A stretch of 64,000 nucleotides of DNA from Chryseolinea sp. H1M3-3. GTDB taxonomy: Bacteria; Bacteroidota; Bacteroidia; Cytophagales; Cyclobacteriaceae. Under the pieces are notes generated by a model. The model was not told where the DNA came from. It saw only the letters and a list, made by a program, of their open reading frames with translations, and did not search any database. Shown one piece after another: positions 47,113 to 55,117 of this stretch. Each line of letters starts with the position of its first letter. Positions within the stretch are counted from its first letter, which is position 1. A program made the position numbers and the translations under genes. The DNA lies in the NCBI RefSeq assembly GCF_029360725.1, contig NZ_JARKMY010000002.1, positions 1,250,730-1,314,729 of the forward strand, written 5' to 3'.

Positions 47113-48420
47113 ATGAAAAAACGTATTTCTCTTTTGCTGGTATTTACAGCAATCTTTTTTTCCGCCTGCTCGGATTCCGAAGGTTTTGGTTACGGAGAGT
47201 CGCCGCGTAAGAAGAACCCTTTCCGGAACCATTCAAATGCAATTGTTCTTCAGTGGAACACCATTGCTTTTGAAACTATGCAAGGGCCAACGTACGACCC
47301 GATGATTGCATCGCGAATTTTTGCTATGGTTCACATCGCCATGCATGATGCACTCAATGGTATTGCGCCCATGTATGAAACATACACGTTGCAGCAACAA
47401 GATAAGAAGGCAGATCCGATAGCGGCGATTTCTTCGGCAGCGTATACTGTGCTTGTCGAAACGTTTCCAGATAAGAAGGGCCAACTGGATGCCGCGCTTG
47501 CACAAGCCATCAAGGATGTTAAGTCTGCCGACGCGAAGGAACGCGGTGTGGCATTAGGAGCATTGGCAGGAAAGGCAATCATTACGCGACGAATTAATGA
47601 TGGTGCTTTCCAAAATCCAATTGCTGAAATCAACAACCCTCAGCAACCAGGGTTATATCAACCCGTTCCTCCAACACCATTTGTATATGCGCCTTTTTGG
47701 GCAACACTTCCGACATTTGGACTTGAGTCGCCAAACCAGTTTCGCATTGCAGCAATGCCAGCGCTCAATAGTGCGGAGTATACCGAAGATTTTAATGAAG
47801 TAAAGGCAAAAGGGATAAAGGAAAACAGTACGCGAACATCTGAAGAAACAACCATCGCGAAATTCTGGTACGAGTTCTCAGAGATCGGGTGGAACCGGGT
47901 AACAGCTACTGCCGCCGCGGACAAAAACCTCGACCTTATATCAACGGCGCGCCTATTTGCGTTGGTAAATATCGCGCTTGCCGATTCATACATCGCTGGC
48001 TGGGATTCCAAATTTCACTATAACTTCTGGCGCCCGTATACTGCAGTACGTGCTGCTGCAACCGACGGAAATGATAACACCTCCGAAGATGCATCCTGGG
48101 AGCCACTGATGAACACGCCGCCCGTGCACGACTATCCATCAACTCATAGTACTTTGGGTAACGCTGCGGCTACTGTTTTAAATGAATTGATCGGTGCTAA
48201 TACGGGTTTTACCATGACGTCTACCAGTGCCGAGCCTGCAAACAGTACCCGTACATTTGTGAATTTCTCGAAGGCTGCTGAAGAAAATGCTGATTCACGG
48301 GTGTTCGCCGGAATTCACTTCCGCTTCTCCTGCGAACAAGGCCTTGAGCTTGGAGAAAAAATCGGGAATTGGGTTGTTGAGCATCAGCTAAAAGCCAAAC
48401 CGGATAACAAAGGATTTTGA
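47113..48420 (+). CDS. Vanadium-dependent haloperoxidase (PAP2-like) lipoprotein
   Basis: 435 residues. Lipobox FSAC (Cys19) predicts a surface or periplasmic lipoprotein. All vanadate-binding positions of vanadium haloperoxidases are seen with correct spacing: K300 and R307 (KFHYNFWR, +7), S343-T344-H345 (YPSTHST), R396 and H402 (RVFAGIH, +6), matching K353/R360, S402/H404 and R490/H496 of Curvularia chloroperoxidase (numbers from memory). It should oxidise halides with H2O2. An intrinsic terminator follows, so it is monocistronic. Confidence 0.9.
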   Translation: MKKRISLLLVFTAIFFSACSDSEGFGYGESPRKKNPFRNHSNAIVLQWNTIAFETMQGPTYDPMIASRIFAMVHIAMHDALNGIAPMYETYTLQQQDKKADPIAAISSAAYTVLVETFPDKKGQLDAALAQAIKDVKSADAKERGVALGALAGKAIITRRINDGAFQNPIAEINNPQQPGLYQPVPPTPFVYAPFWATLPTFGLESPNQFRIAAMPALNSAEYTEDFNEVKAKGIKENSTRTSEETTIAKFWYEFSEIGWNRVTATAAADKNLDLISTARLFALVNIALADSYIAGWDSKFHYNFWRPYTAVRAAATDGNDNTSEDASWEPLMNTPPVHDYPSTHSTLGNAAATVLNELIGANTGFTMTSTSAEPANSTRTFVNFSKAAEENADSRVFAGIHFRFSCEQGLELGEKIGNWVVEHQLKAKPDNKGF

Positions 48421-48430
48421 GATGATAAAA

Positions 48431-48458
48431 AAGAGACTCACTACAAGTCTCTTTTTTT
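48431..48458 (+). terminator. Intrinsic terminator after haloperoxidase gene
   Basis: Perfect 8-bp stem AAGAGACT (48431-48438) with AGTCTCTT (48446-48453), 7-nt loop, followed by a T run. It lies 10 bp after the stop codon. Confidence 0.85.
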
Positions 48459-48532
48459 ATGTTTAAATGTAATATATCGAAATACCCATGCAGGACAATT
48501 CCGAATAAAAAATCTTGCGATATAATTCGAAT

Positions 48533-48563
48533 AATAGCTGTCTCCAAACTGGAGACAGCTATT
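48533..48563. promoter_or_regulatory. Perfect 13-bp inverted repeat upstream of AraC-type gene
   Basis: AATAGCTGTCTCC (48533-48545), 5-nt loop, GGAGACAGCTATT (48551-48563), all 13 pairs matched. No T tract follows on either strand, so it is not a typical terminator. It lies 73 bp before the GTG start of the AraC-type gene and could be an operator or a 5'-leader structure. Confidence 0.55.
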
Positions 48564-48636
48564 AAACGTTATTTCAGCTCGCACACGTAACGAAATTCCA
48601 AACTCCCCGTTCCACTACTCTGTTAATCTTCGTTTT

Positions 48637-49656
48637 GTGAATAAATCAGAAATCAAGGCTGACATCATCTCTTCCATTGGTTCCCTGTTATCAAAAGTTC
48701 AGGATGGCAAAATTACAAAGTCTGCTGATTTCGGAACCTTTGTCTGCTCCATTGAAAACTATGATCACTTTAGTATCGTCCGGCGAGATTTTGAGACTTC
48801 CGGCGACGCGATGAGTATCCCGTTTTCTTGCAACGAGGCGACTATACAAATGATTTTTTCGTTAAATGGCTATTCGGCTTTCAATGACCGGTTTGATCCG
48901 TTTCTTTTATCACCGGTGAGCCATTGTATAAACTTTTTTAAGCATTATGAGTGCCGCAATTTGCTGGATGAGCATGCGCGGCAGAACGATATTACTTTCC
49001 GTCTGAAAAAGAGTTTTTATACTGATCTGCTTACAAATCATCTTTCGGTATCCGAAGACAGGATGCCTGAAATGATACTTCATCAAACAGAATTCAATAC
49101 CATCAATGAGCACATTCCGGCAGATGCAGGAATTCTCGGAATTCTGAAAAATATCATGGACTGTCCTTACAAAGGGGATATGAAAGCAGCTTTTATCCGT
49201 GAACACATAAGGGCCCTGCTTACGTTGCAACTATTCCACTTCAACCCAATCATCAGCGGAAAAAAAATCCGGCAGGATGGAAGAATCAATAGACGTGATG
49301 CGGATATCCTGCATGAAGTAAAGAAATATATAGATCAACATTTTCTCGACCCTACATCACTTGAGATGCTGTCGAGGCACTTTGGTATCAATGACTTCAA
49401 ATTGAAGCATGGTTTCAAAATGCTGTTCGACACTTCTCCGATTAGATATTTGCAGTATAAGCGGTTGGAATACAGTCGCTTTTTGTTACGTGACACTGAC
49501 AAGACGATTAAAAAGATTGCGGATGAAATCGGATATACACACGCCGCAAATTTCACTGCCGCATTCACGAAGACTTTCGGTAAGTCACCGCTCTACTATC
49601 GCAGCGGAAGCCAGGAACGTTACGAACTGATAGCGAACGAAATGGCAGCCAGTTAG
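48637..49656 (+). CDS. AraC-family transcriptional regulator (GTG start)
   Basis: 339 residues with a GTG start. The C-terminal AraC HTH (about 225-325) is clear: LEMLSRHFGINDFKLKHGFKMLF and KKIADEIGYTHAANFTAAFTKTFGKSPLYYR. The N-terminal ~200 residues match no simple cupin and have an LDEHARQNDITFRL region; this resembles the sensing half of PchR/YbtA-type regulators, which often bind a siderophore or iron chelate. It is preceded by a perfect 13-bp hairpin. No uptake genes lie beside it, so a siderophore role is a guess. Confidence 0.85.
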   Translation: MNKSEIKADIISSIGSLLSKVQDGKITKSADFGTFVCSIENYDHFSIVRRDFETSGDAMSIPFSCNEATIQMIFSLNGYSAFNDRFDPFLLSPVSHCINFFKHYECRNLLDEHARQNDITFRLKKSFYTDLLTNHLSVSEDRMPEMILHQTEFNTINEHIPADAGILGILKNIMDCPYKGDMKAAFIREHIRALLTLQLFHFNPIISGKKIRQDGRINRRDADILHEVKKYIDQHFLDPTSLEMLSRHFGINDFKLKHGFKMLFDTSPIRYLQYKRLEYSRFLLRDTDKTIKKIADEIGYTHAANFTAAFTKTFGKSPLYYRSGSQERYELIANEMAAS

Positions 49657-49754
49657 CTCTTTTGTTTGTGATGCAATTGATCATTCTCAGCTTACATCTT
49701 TTTTTTAACCTAACGAAAGGCGGCATCGTACCTACGATTTTTCGGGTGTAGTTC

Positions 49755-50282
49755 CTACATTGCTTTTCCTCGGTACTCTAGTAACGTCAATGATAAATTT
49801 CTATTGTGAACTGGCAATTCTGTGCTGTTTGGTGTGGTATAATTTTCCACCGTTTCAAAACCAAAACTTTTATAGTATTGGATGATCGTTGGATTTGCAG
49901 CCCAAGTGTCCATCCGAATGGAGCTTAACCCTTTCTCCCTCGCATGCCCGATTGCCCATCGAACTACGGCTCCGAAAAGTTTTTGTCCTTTGAATAGCGG
50001 ATTGATTACGATTCTGTGCAAATAAATAGAATTTCCTTTATCTAAATCTCTCCAGATTATTTTGTCACTGTATGCAACGCTAAAGACAATCGCAATTGTG
50101 TTATCAATGATGATCTTGTATTGATTTTTATTTTCAATGTCTTTTACAATAGCGCCTTTATCGTAGTCTCTCCAGACCGGAAAACCTTTCTTTTCCTGAT
50201 ATAAAATTGAATGTTCAAACAGTTGGTAGATAAAGGGAAGATCATCCAATCCCGTATGGCAAATTTTGTGGTGATTTTGCAT
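49755..50282 (-). CDS. GNAT-family N-acetyltransferase
   Basis: 175 residues. The fold is recognisable by the central strand SIYLHRIVINPLFKGQKLFGAVVRWAIGHAREKG, corresponding to acetyl-CoA loop motif A (IVINPLFKGQKLFG, a loose Q/R-x-x-G-x-G/A), and SIRMDTWAANPTIIQYYKSFGFETV, motif B. It acetylates an amine of an unidentified small molecule or protein. A conserved His precedes YLHRIV as in the PA4866-type group. Convergent with the AraC gene; unlike the broken GNAT gene at 15.6 kb this copy is intact. Confidence 0.85.
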   Translation of the reverse strand: MQNHHKICHTGLDDLPFIYQLFEHSILYQEKKGFPVWRDYDKGAIVKDIENKNQYKIIIDNTIAIVFSVAYSDKIIWRDLDKGNSIYLHRIVINPLFKGQKLFGAVVRWAIGHAREKGLSSIRMDTWAANPTIIQYYKSFGFETVENYTTPNSTELPVHNRNLSLTLLEYRGKAM

Positions 50283-50488
50283 AGCGATACAGTAAGCAAG
50301 GTTTTAAAAGAGCACCAATTACGTCAAACTATTATGATGCGCATAAGTTGCGTTGTGCCAGTAGTAGACTGTATCTACCGTCTGGGGAAGAAATAGCCTC
50401 CCATATTTCATAAAATTCGGATAATAAAGAAAACTTGTAACCTTTTTAAAGCGTGCGAGTATTCCCATTATACCCAAAATTTTACGCT

Positions 50489-51109
50489 ATGAGATTCCCC
50501 ATCTACGCCCTCTTTGTTTGCATGACCATGTCACTCATTTCAACTTACGGCTTTTCCCAGGAAGTGGATCCAAAAGCTGACGAGCCACAATCTGAAAAAG
50601 AACCCTCCAAGATAAAAGAGACTGACGAAGAATCATCGAGACACAGGGGTTTGAGAAAAATAGCGACGGGATCCGGGGAGATGGATATCAATATCCATAT
50701 TGAGGAAGCGGTGGAGGAAGTCAACATAGAGGCAGTTGTCGAGGAGGCTTTGGAGTCAGTTGAGTTTGCCCTTGGAGATATCGAGACCGAGATTGACCAC
50801 ATCGAAACCAACCTTCACGAGCTGAACGTTGATCTGGAACTAACCAATGCTGATATCGAGGACATAGACATCATCGAGGACATAGACATCGAAATTAAGC
50901 CCATTGAGATTGATTTAGATGAGATGAATCTTGACATTGAAATCGATGCTGACTGGGTCCAGGATAACGAAGTTGACTACCGCCATGACGAGTCTAATTC
51001 AGAAGTTGATCTGAATGAGGACAACGAGGAAATTAAAATCAATTTGGATGATAGTGTCGATCAGTCACAACAGAACGATCCTACTAAAGGGCTTAAAAAG
51101 GTCAACTGA
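50489..51109 (+). CDS. Secreted, highly acidic Asp/Glu/Ile-rich protein
   Basis: 206 residues from the ATG at 50489, which opens a clean signal peptide (MRFPIYALFVCMTMSLIS..., cleavage near GFSQ). The remainder is strongly acidic. Residues about 60-165 show alternating acidic and aliphatic residues such as DIEDIDIIEDIDIEIKPIEIDL and DIEIDA, which favours amphipathic beta strands or coiled segments. No known domain is recognised. Extreme acidity with I/D alternation suggests divalent cation (Ca2+) binding or interaction with a positively charged surface; function is unknown. Confidence 0.65.
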   Translation: MRFPIYALFVCMTMSLISTYGFSQEVDPKADEPQSEKEPSKIKETDEESSRHRGLRKIATGSGEMDINIHIEEAVEEVNIEAVVEEALESVEFALGDIETEIDHIETNLHELNVDLELTNADIEDIDIIEDIDIEIKPIEIDLDEMNLDIEIDADWVQDNEVDYRHDESNSEVDLNEDNEEIKINLDDSVDQSQQNDPTKGLKKVN

Positions 51110-51638
51110 GACGTCTCTAATTCATTTTGATAATTCACCTATCTCCCCTTCAAAGCAATAGCTTTCTTTAAATTCCGTGATGAGCTCAAATATTACAGCG
51201 GTGAAAAATGCGTATAATTGATTATAGATCACAATTGTAGATATACTACTTCCAGATCTAGAGTCATTTTACGCAATCCCGCACGCGCGGAGACTGACTG
51301 CCCGATGAGCCCATGAACTTGCCTCCAATTATGGAACCGCGTAAATGAATACACGAATTTTTTTTGGTGTATCACAAGCAGAATATTTTTAAAATCACTG
51401 TGCGGTGTGCATTTTTCGGCGGTACCTTCCATGAAGCATTTTATTGAATTTTCTAAGTAGTTTTTATTTTGAGTTCAGGTTAGCAACCTTTCCATTTCCT
51501 TGTGACGGATAATTTTGATGAAAAAGTTAAAAAAAGTTATGAAATACGAGGAGAAAAATCGAAACTGTGTCTCTCGTACTTATAAAGATTTCAGAACTCA
51601 GGACATTAATATTTTCGGGAGAACTTAAAAAAAACAAA
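51110..51638. promoter_or_regulatory. Intergenic region with candidate -7 box for the GH109 gene
   Basis: 529 bp. TAATTTTG at 51510-51517 fits the Bacteroidota -7 consensus (TAnnTTTG) exactly, about 120 nt before the GH109 start; the -33 TTG is not well placed. A 67-codon minus-strand frame at 51229-51432 looks random. No RNA gene is seen. Confidence 0.35.
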
Positions 51639-53039
51639 ATGGATACAAGTCGCAGGGAGTTTTTAAAAATTTCGGGCCTTACCGGAATGGGATTAGCTAG
51701 CACCTCTGTATTGAATGATTACAACGTGGCGGCAGCGACCCTTAACAGACCTAAGGCCAAACGATTCAATATGTGCGGATATGCCGCGCCAAAAATTCCG
51801 ACCGTCCGGATCGGCTTTATCGGATTGGGTAACAGAGGACCAGGGGCTGTTGAAAGGATGACGCATGTGGAAGGGACAGAAATAAAAGCATTATGCGACA
51901 TACGTCCCGAAAAGGTGAACGCGGTGAAGAAAAAACTGGAAGGATCGATACATCATCCGGAAGTATATACAGGTCATGCAGAAGAATGGAAAAAAATGTG
52001 TGACCGTTCGGATATTGATCTGGTATACATTGCAACGCCTTGGTCTTTACACGCACCCATGGCCGTTTATGCCATGAACCACGGAAAGCATGTATGTATT
52101 GAAGTGCCTGCAGCCAAAACGTTGGAGGAGTGCTGGCAATTGGTCGAGACATCAGAGCAGACAAAAAAACATTGTATCATACTGGAAAATTGCTGCTATG
52201 ACTTTTTTGAATTATTAACACTGAACATGATCCGGCAGGGTTTGTTTGGAGAGATTATTCATGGTGAAGGCGCTTATATCCATACGTTACTTCATGAAAA
52301 TTTTGAAAAAGATCAATATTATGACATGTGGCGTCTGAAAGAAAATTTGCGCAACGGCAATTTATATCCGACGCATGGTTTAGGACCTATCGCGCAAGCA
52401 ATGGATATTAATCGCGGAGATAAAATGGACTACTTAGTTGCAGTCTCTAGTGCGGATTTTCAAATGGCAGCTATGGCAAATGAGCTGGCCTCCAAGGATG
52501 ACTTTTATAAGCCTTTTGCAAATAAAAAGTTCCGGGGAAATATGAATACAACAACCATCCGAACCAGCAAAGGTCGCACGATCATGTTGCAGCATGATGT
52601 AACATCTCCGGCAGTGTATTCACGCATTCATAAAGTCAGTGGCACCAAAGCCTCTTGTTTGAAGTATCCGCAACCTGGGAAAATTGCTTTCGGTCATGGA
52701 GACTGGGTGAACGAGGAAGAATTTAAAAATCTCGAAAGCAAATACGTGGCGCCTATCGTGAGTAAAGTCGGGGAGATGGCAAAGCAGGTGGGCGGACATG
52801 GCGGAATGGATTTTTTAATGGACTGGCGTACGATTGACTGCCTTCGCAATGGCTTACCAGTGGACATGGATGTTTATGATGCCGCGCTCTGGAGTGCTAT
52901 TGCACCATTAAGCGAGAAATCCGTTTCCAATAGATCAAATTCTGTGGATATTCCTGACTTTACATCAGGCTCTTGGAAAGAAAATGTTCCGGTTGACATT
53001 TCGCTTACAAAAGGAGGGACCACAAAGGTGGTTATGTGA
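51639..53039 (+). CDS. GH109-type Gfo/Idh/MocA glycosidase with Tat signal
   Basis: 466 residues from the ATG at 51639; this gives the Tat signal MDTSRREFLKISGLTG. The NAD-binding motif is IGFIGLGNRGPGAVERM, and the second signature of GH109 is YPTHGLGPIAQAMDINRGD with the conserved H and INRGD. GH109 enzymes use a tightly bound NAD+ to cleave alpha-N-acetylgalactosamine by redox-assisted elimination. EVPAA replaces the CEKP of simple dehydrogenases, as in other GH109 members. It is monocistronic, and a bidirectional terminator lies 272 bp after the stop. Confidence 0.88.
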   Translation: MDTSRREFLKISGLTGMGLASTSVLNDYNVAAATLNRPKAKRFNMCGYAAPKIPTVRIGFIGLGNRGPGAVERMTHVEGTEIKALCDIRPEKVNAVKKKLEGSIHHPEVYTGHAEEWKKMCDRSDIDLVYIATPWSLHAPMAVYAMNHGKHVCIEVPAAKTLEECWQLVETSEQTKKHCIILENCCYDFFELLTLNMIRQGLFGEIIHGEGAYIHTLLHENFEKDQYYDMWRLKENLRNGNLYPTHGLGPIAQAMDINRGDKMDYLVAVSSADFQMAAMANELASKDDFYKPFANKKFRGNMNTTTIRTSKGRTIMLQHDVTSPAVYSRIHKVSGTKASCLKYPQPGKIAFGHGDWVNEEEFKNLESKYVAPIVSKVGEMAKQVGGHGGMDFLMDWRTIDCLRNGLPVDMDVYDAALWSAIAPLSEKSVSNRSNSVDIPDFTSGSWKENVPVDISLTKGGTTKVVM

Positions 53040-53361
53040 AGAGAAAATAGCGTCGTGCCTTTACGTCGGGTAACTCTTTGATCCCGTTTAATTTTATATT
53101 TCGTTTAATAGTCGGTCTGAAAAAGGCTAGAGCGAGCGGGGTTCAAGTGTATCTAAGCACCGTAGGAAAACATTCTCGGAGATAAGTAAATGGTGTTACA
53201 GGTCAGCTAAAGTTTGTTGAGAATTAAACGGAGTTGCAACGCATGGGCTACAAGTAATTGGTTTGCCAGTGTAACTTCCGTGAATAATATCCCAGGATAG
53301 ATAATCAATAAAAAGGCTGCCCTTTTGAGGCAGCCTTTTTACACTTGAGTGGTCCTTATGA
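53040..53361. other. Intergenic region with a bidirectional terminator
   Basis: 322 bp between convergent genes. It has no open frame of note. The only clear structure is the hairpin at 53311-53339. Confidence 0.6.
53311..53339. terminator. Bidirectional intrinsic terminator
   Basis: AAAAGGCTGCC (53311-53321) pairs fully with GGCAGCCTTTT (53329-53339) around a 7-nt loop. A and T tracts on both sides allow termination of transcripts from the GH109 gene and from the PepSY-like gene. Confidence 0.88.
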
Positions 53362-53712
53362 CTATTTCTGTACGCTTTTGTCTTTATCTTTGTCTTTGCC
53401 CTTCATCATATTTCCGTCGGCATCAAATTTTACTGTTTTTGTTTCGGCACCATTTTTTAATTCCACTTTGTAAATTGTCTTTCCATCTTTTTCCTTTTTA
53501 AAAGCATTGCTTACCGTCCAGCCACTATAGTCCTGACCTTGCAGCGATGCTGTAATAGCTGCAGGAAGATCGCTTGTGGCAATAGGTTGCATTTCAGTAC
53601 TGGTATTTTGACCTTGGGTGGCAGGTTGTTGAGCAGCAGGGGTAGAAGCGTCCTGAGCAAGAGCGGCAATCGAAGCGGAGCACATAACTAGTGCAAATAA
53701 TAATTTTTTCAT
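53362..53712 (-). CDS. PepSY-like secreted small protein
   Basis: 116 residues. A signal peptide (MKKLLFALVMCSASIAALAQ) is followed by a Gln/Ala/Thr-rich linker and a single PepSY-like beta-alpha-beta unit (about 48-100) containing LPAAITASLQGQDYSGWTVSNAFKKEKDGKTIYKVELKNG, ending with a KGKDKDKDK tail. Such proteins of Bacteroidota are often called DUF2874 or BLIP-like. They are periplasmic and of unknown role. Bidirectional terminator 23 bp past its stop. Confidence 0.8.
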   Translation of the reverse strand: MKKLLFALVMCSASIAALAQDASTPAAQQPATQGQNTSTEMQPIATSDLPAAITASLQGQDYSGWTVSNAFKKEKDGKTIYKVELKNGAETKTVKFDADGNMMKGKDKDKDKSVQK

Positions 53713-53883
53713 AACTGATAATTTTTTAGGTGAGAGATTATTTTATTACTCCACTATAACACGGGGGCAAGGGTAGTGTTTATTTCTGGGCAAATAAAAA
53801 TTTAAAAAAAGCGGGCTATCGCCTATTTCTGGCACTGCTATTGAGAGGCCCGTTTTTATAAACGAAGGCTAACGTCGGACGAG

Positions 53884-54462
53884 TTACAAAATTTCGTAGC
53901 CGATAGGCTTGTAGCTAAAGTTATTAGACATCCCTGCTGAACAGGCGGTCATACCCACTATAAGATCCATTTTTGCTTCAAGCGTTATGGAGTCGCCTGC
54001 TTTACTCTTCGGCGGCAGAACAGATAGTTTACCAGTTTCTCCGTTAACATCTACATGCATAAAGATATTGAAGCACGTTGGAATGGTGTCGCCTGAAATG
54101 CCATATTCTGCAAGGGCACCTTTAAGATTACCAAAACATCCATGATGAGGATCTGTGTGCCCATAAGTAATTCGAAACATTTCTGCACTGCAAGGCGCTA
54201 AAAGAAAATCATGCCTGCCCACCGTGTCTTCGATAATTTGAAACATTTCATTGCTCCTGTTGGAATAAAATACATGCCCCTTTGTTAAAAATAGCGTCTC
54301 GGCATAGTCCAGTGTACGACCTGACGAGAGGTATTCTGTTCTGTCTTGCAGGTTATAACATATAAAGTCAGAAACCTGCTCACCCTGAACGTCGTAAACT
54401 TGGAGCTTGTCACCTTTCTTTAACGTAAAGGCTACACCTGACCGTGGTGGAATGATGTTCAT
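53884..54462 (-). CDS. DUF1989 (urea-carboxylase-associated) family protein
   Basis: 192 residues from the ATG at 54462, which follows the previous stop by one base (TAA-T-ATG); the longer open frame starting at 54579 overlaps the upstream gene in another frame and is discarded. Signature stretches: MNIIPPRSGVAFTLKKGDKLQVYDVQGEQVSDF at the N-terminus, LLAPCSAEMFRITYG with HTDPHHGCFGNL, and TCFNIFMHV with LPPKSKAGD. DUF1989 is linked to urea and guanidine metabolism by genome context, and Cys/His residues are typical of a metal site. Third gene of an overlapping operon with YqcI/YcgG and ATP-grasp. Confidence 0.85.
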   Translation of the reverse strand: MNIIPPRSGVAFTLKKGDKLQVYDVQGEQVSDFICYNLQDRTEYLSSGRTLDYAETLFLTKGHVFYSNRSNEMFQIIEDTVGRHDFLLAPCSAEMFRITYGHTDPHHGCFGNLKGALAEYGISGDTIPTCFNIFMHVDVNGETGKLSVLPPKSKAGDSITLEAKMDLIVGMTACSAGMSNNFSYKPIGYEIL

Positions 54463-54463
54463 A

Positions 54464-55117
54464 TTACTTGAATAAAGGACAGCGCCAATCGGTGGGATAC
54501 TTTCTGCCACTGTATTGATAAACCTCCGATGCTTCGTTAAAATCTTTAAGCATCGGGTTGACAGATCCGGAATAAACAATATCTCGTTGGCGAACCACGT
54601 CTCTCATTTTTTGGAATTTGTTCGACGCTCTGAGTTTTTCAAATTCAGCATGAGGATTAAAAACCAACGTTGGATAAGTAAATTGTCGTGCCTTTCTGCT
54701 GCTTGAAGCATGAAGTCCAACGATAAAGAAGGCCTCTGCTTTCAAACTGAAACTATAACTGGTTGACAGAGGATCTGAAGCTACCCGTGGATCGTGTTGA
54801 AAATATTTCTTGTCCAAAGCTGAGAGGGCGCTCAATCGCTGCCACAGCAATTCATCAAAATCATTTTCAGATATGTGAAGCGGTTCTTTAAAAATTACGG
54901 CAGCGCTATAGTACATGTCATTTGATGACCGGTATCCATCTACAAAGTCATAAATGAATTGCAAAATATCAGTGTCCTGTCCAGGACTTTTCATATCGGA
55001 TACCACCATACACTTAATATGATTTCTGGCAAGCGCTGCCTTGGCGCCAACGCATGGAAAGCTCTTTTCACCCAGAAATTCCCTGTACTTCTTTTCGATC
55101 AACACTTCTGATTTCAT
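54464..55117 (-). CDS. YqcI/YcgG-family protein (GntA-like haem-dependent N-hydroxylase family)
   Basis: 217 residues. The family motif FPCVGAKAAL (about 20-29) and the DPLSTSYSF-like and TYPTLVFNPHAEFEKLR stretches identify the YqcI/YcgG family. Members include GntA, the haem-dependent enzyme that N-hydroxylates a cyclic guanidine in guanitoxin biosynthesis, and relatives of the DcsA arginine N-hydroxylase. An N-hydroxylation of a guanidine or amine is therefore the likely reaction; the substrate is unknown. Its first 50 bp overlap the end of the ATP-grasp gene, and DUF1989 follows by one base, so the three should be translated together. No other gnt genes are in the window. Confidence 0.82.
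   Translation of the reverse strand: MKSEVLIEKKYREFLGEKSFPCVGAKAALARNHIKCMVVSDMKSPGQDTDILQFIYDFVDGYRSSNDMYYSAAVIFKEPLHISENDFDELLWQRLSALSALDKKYFQHDPRVASDPLSTSYSFSLKAEAFFIVGLHASSSRKARQFTYPTLVFNPHAEFEKLRASNKFQKMRDVVRQRDIVYSGSVNPMLKDFNEASEVYQYSGRKYPTDWRCPLFK

Noticed and set aside
51229-51432. 67-codon minus-strand frame upstream of the GH109 gene
   Set aside because: Random composition, no recognisable domain, and it lies in the presumed promoter region.
54463-54579. Longer version of the DUF1989 protein starting at 54579
   Set aside because: The extra 39 residues overlap the YcgG gene in another frame and precede the conserved MNIIPPRSG start.
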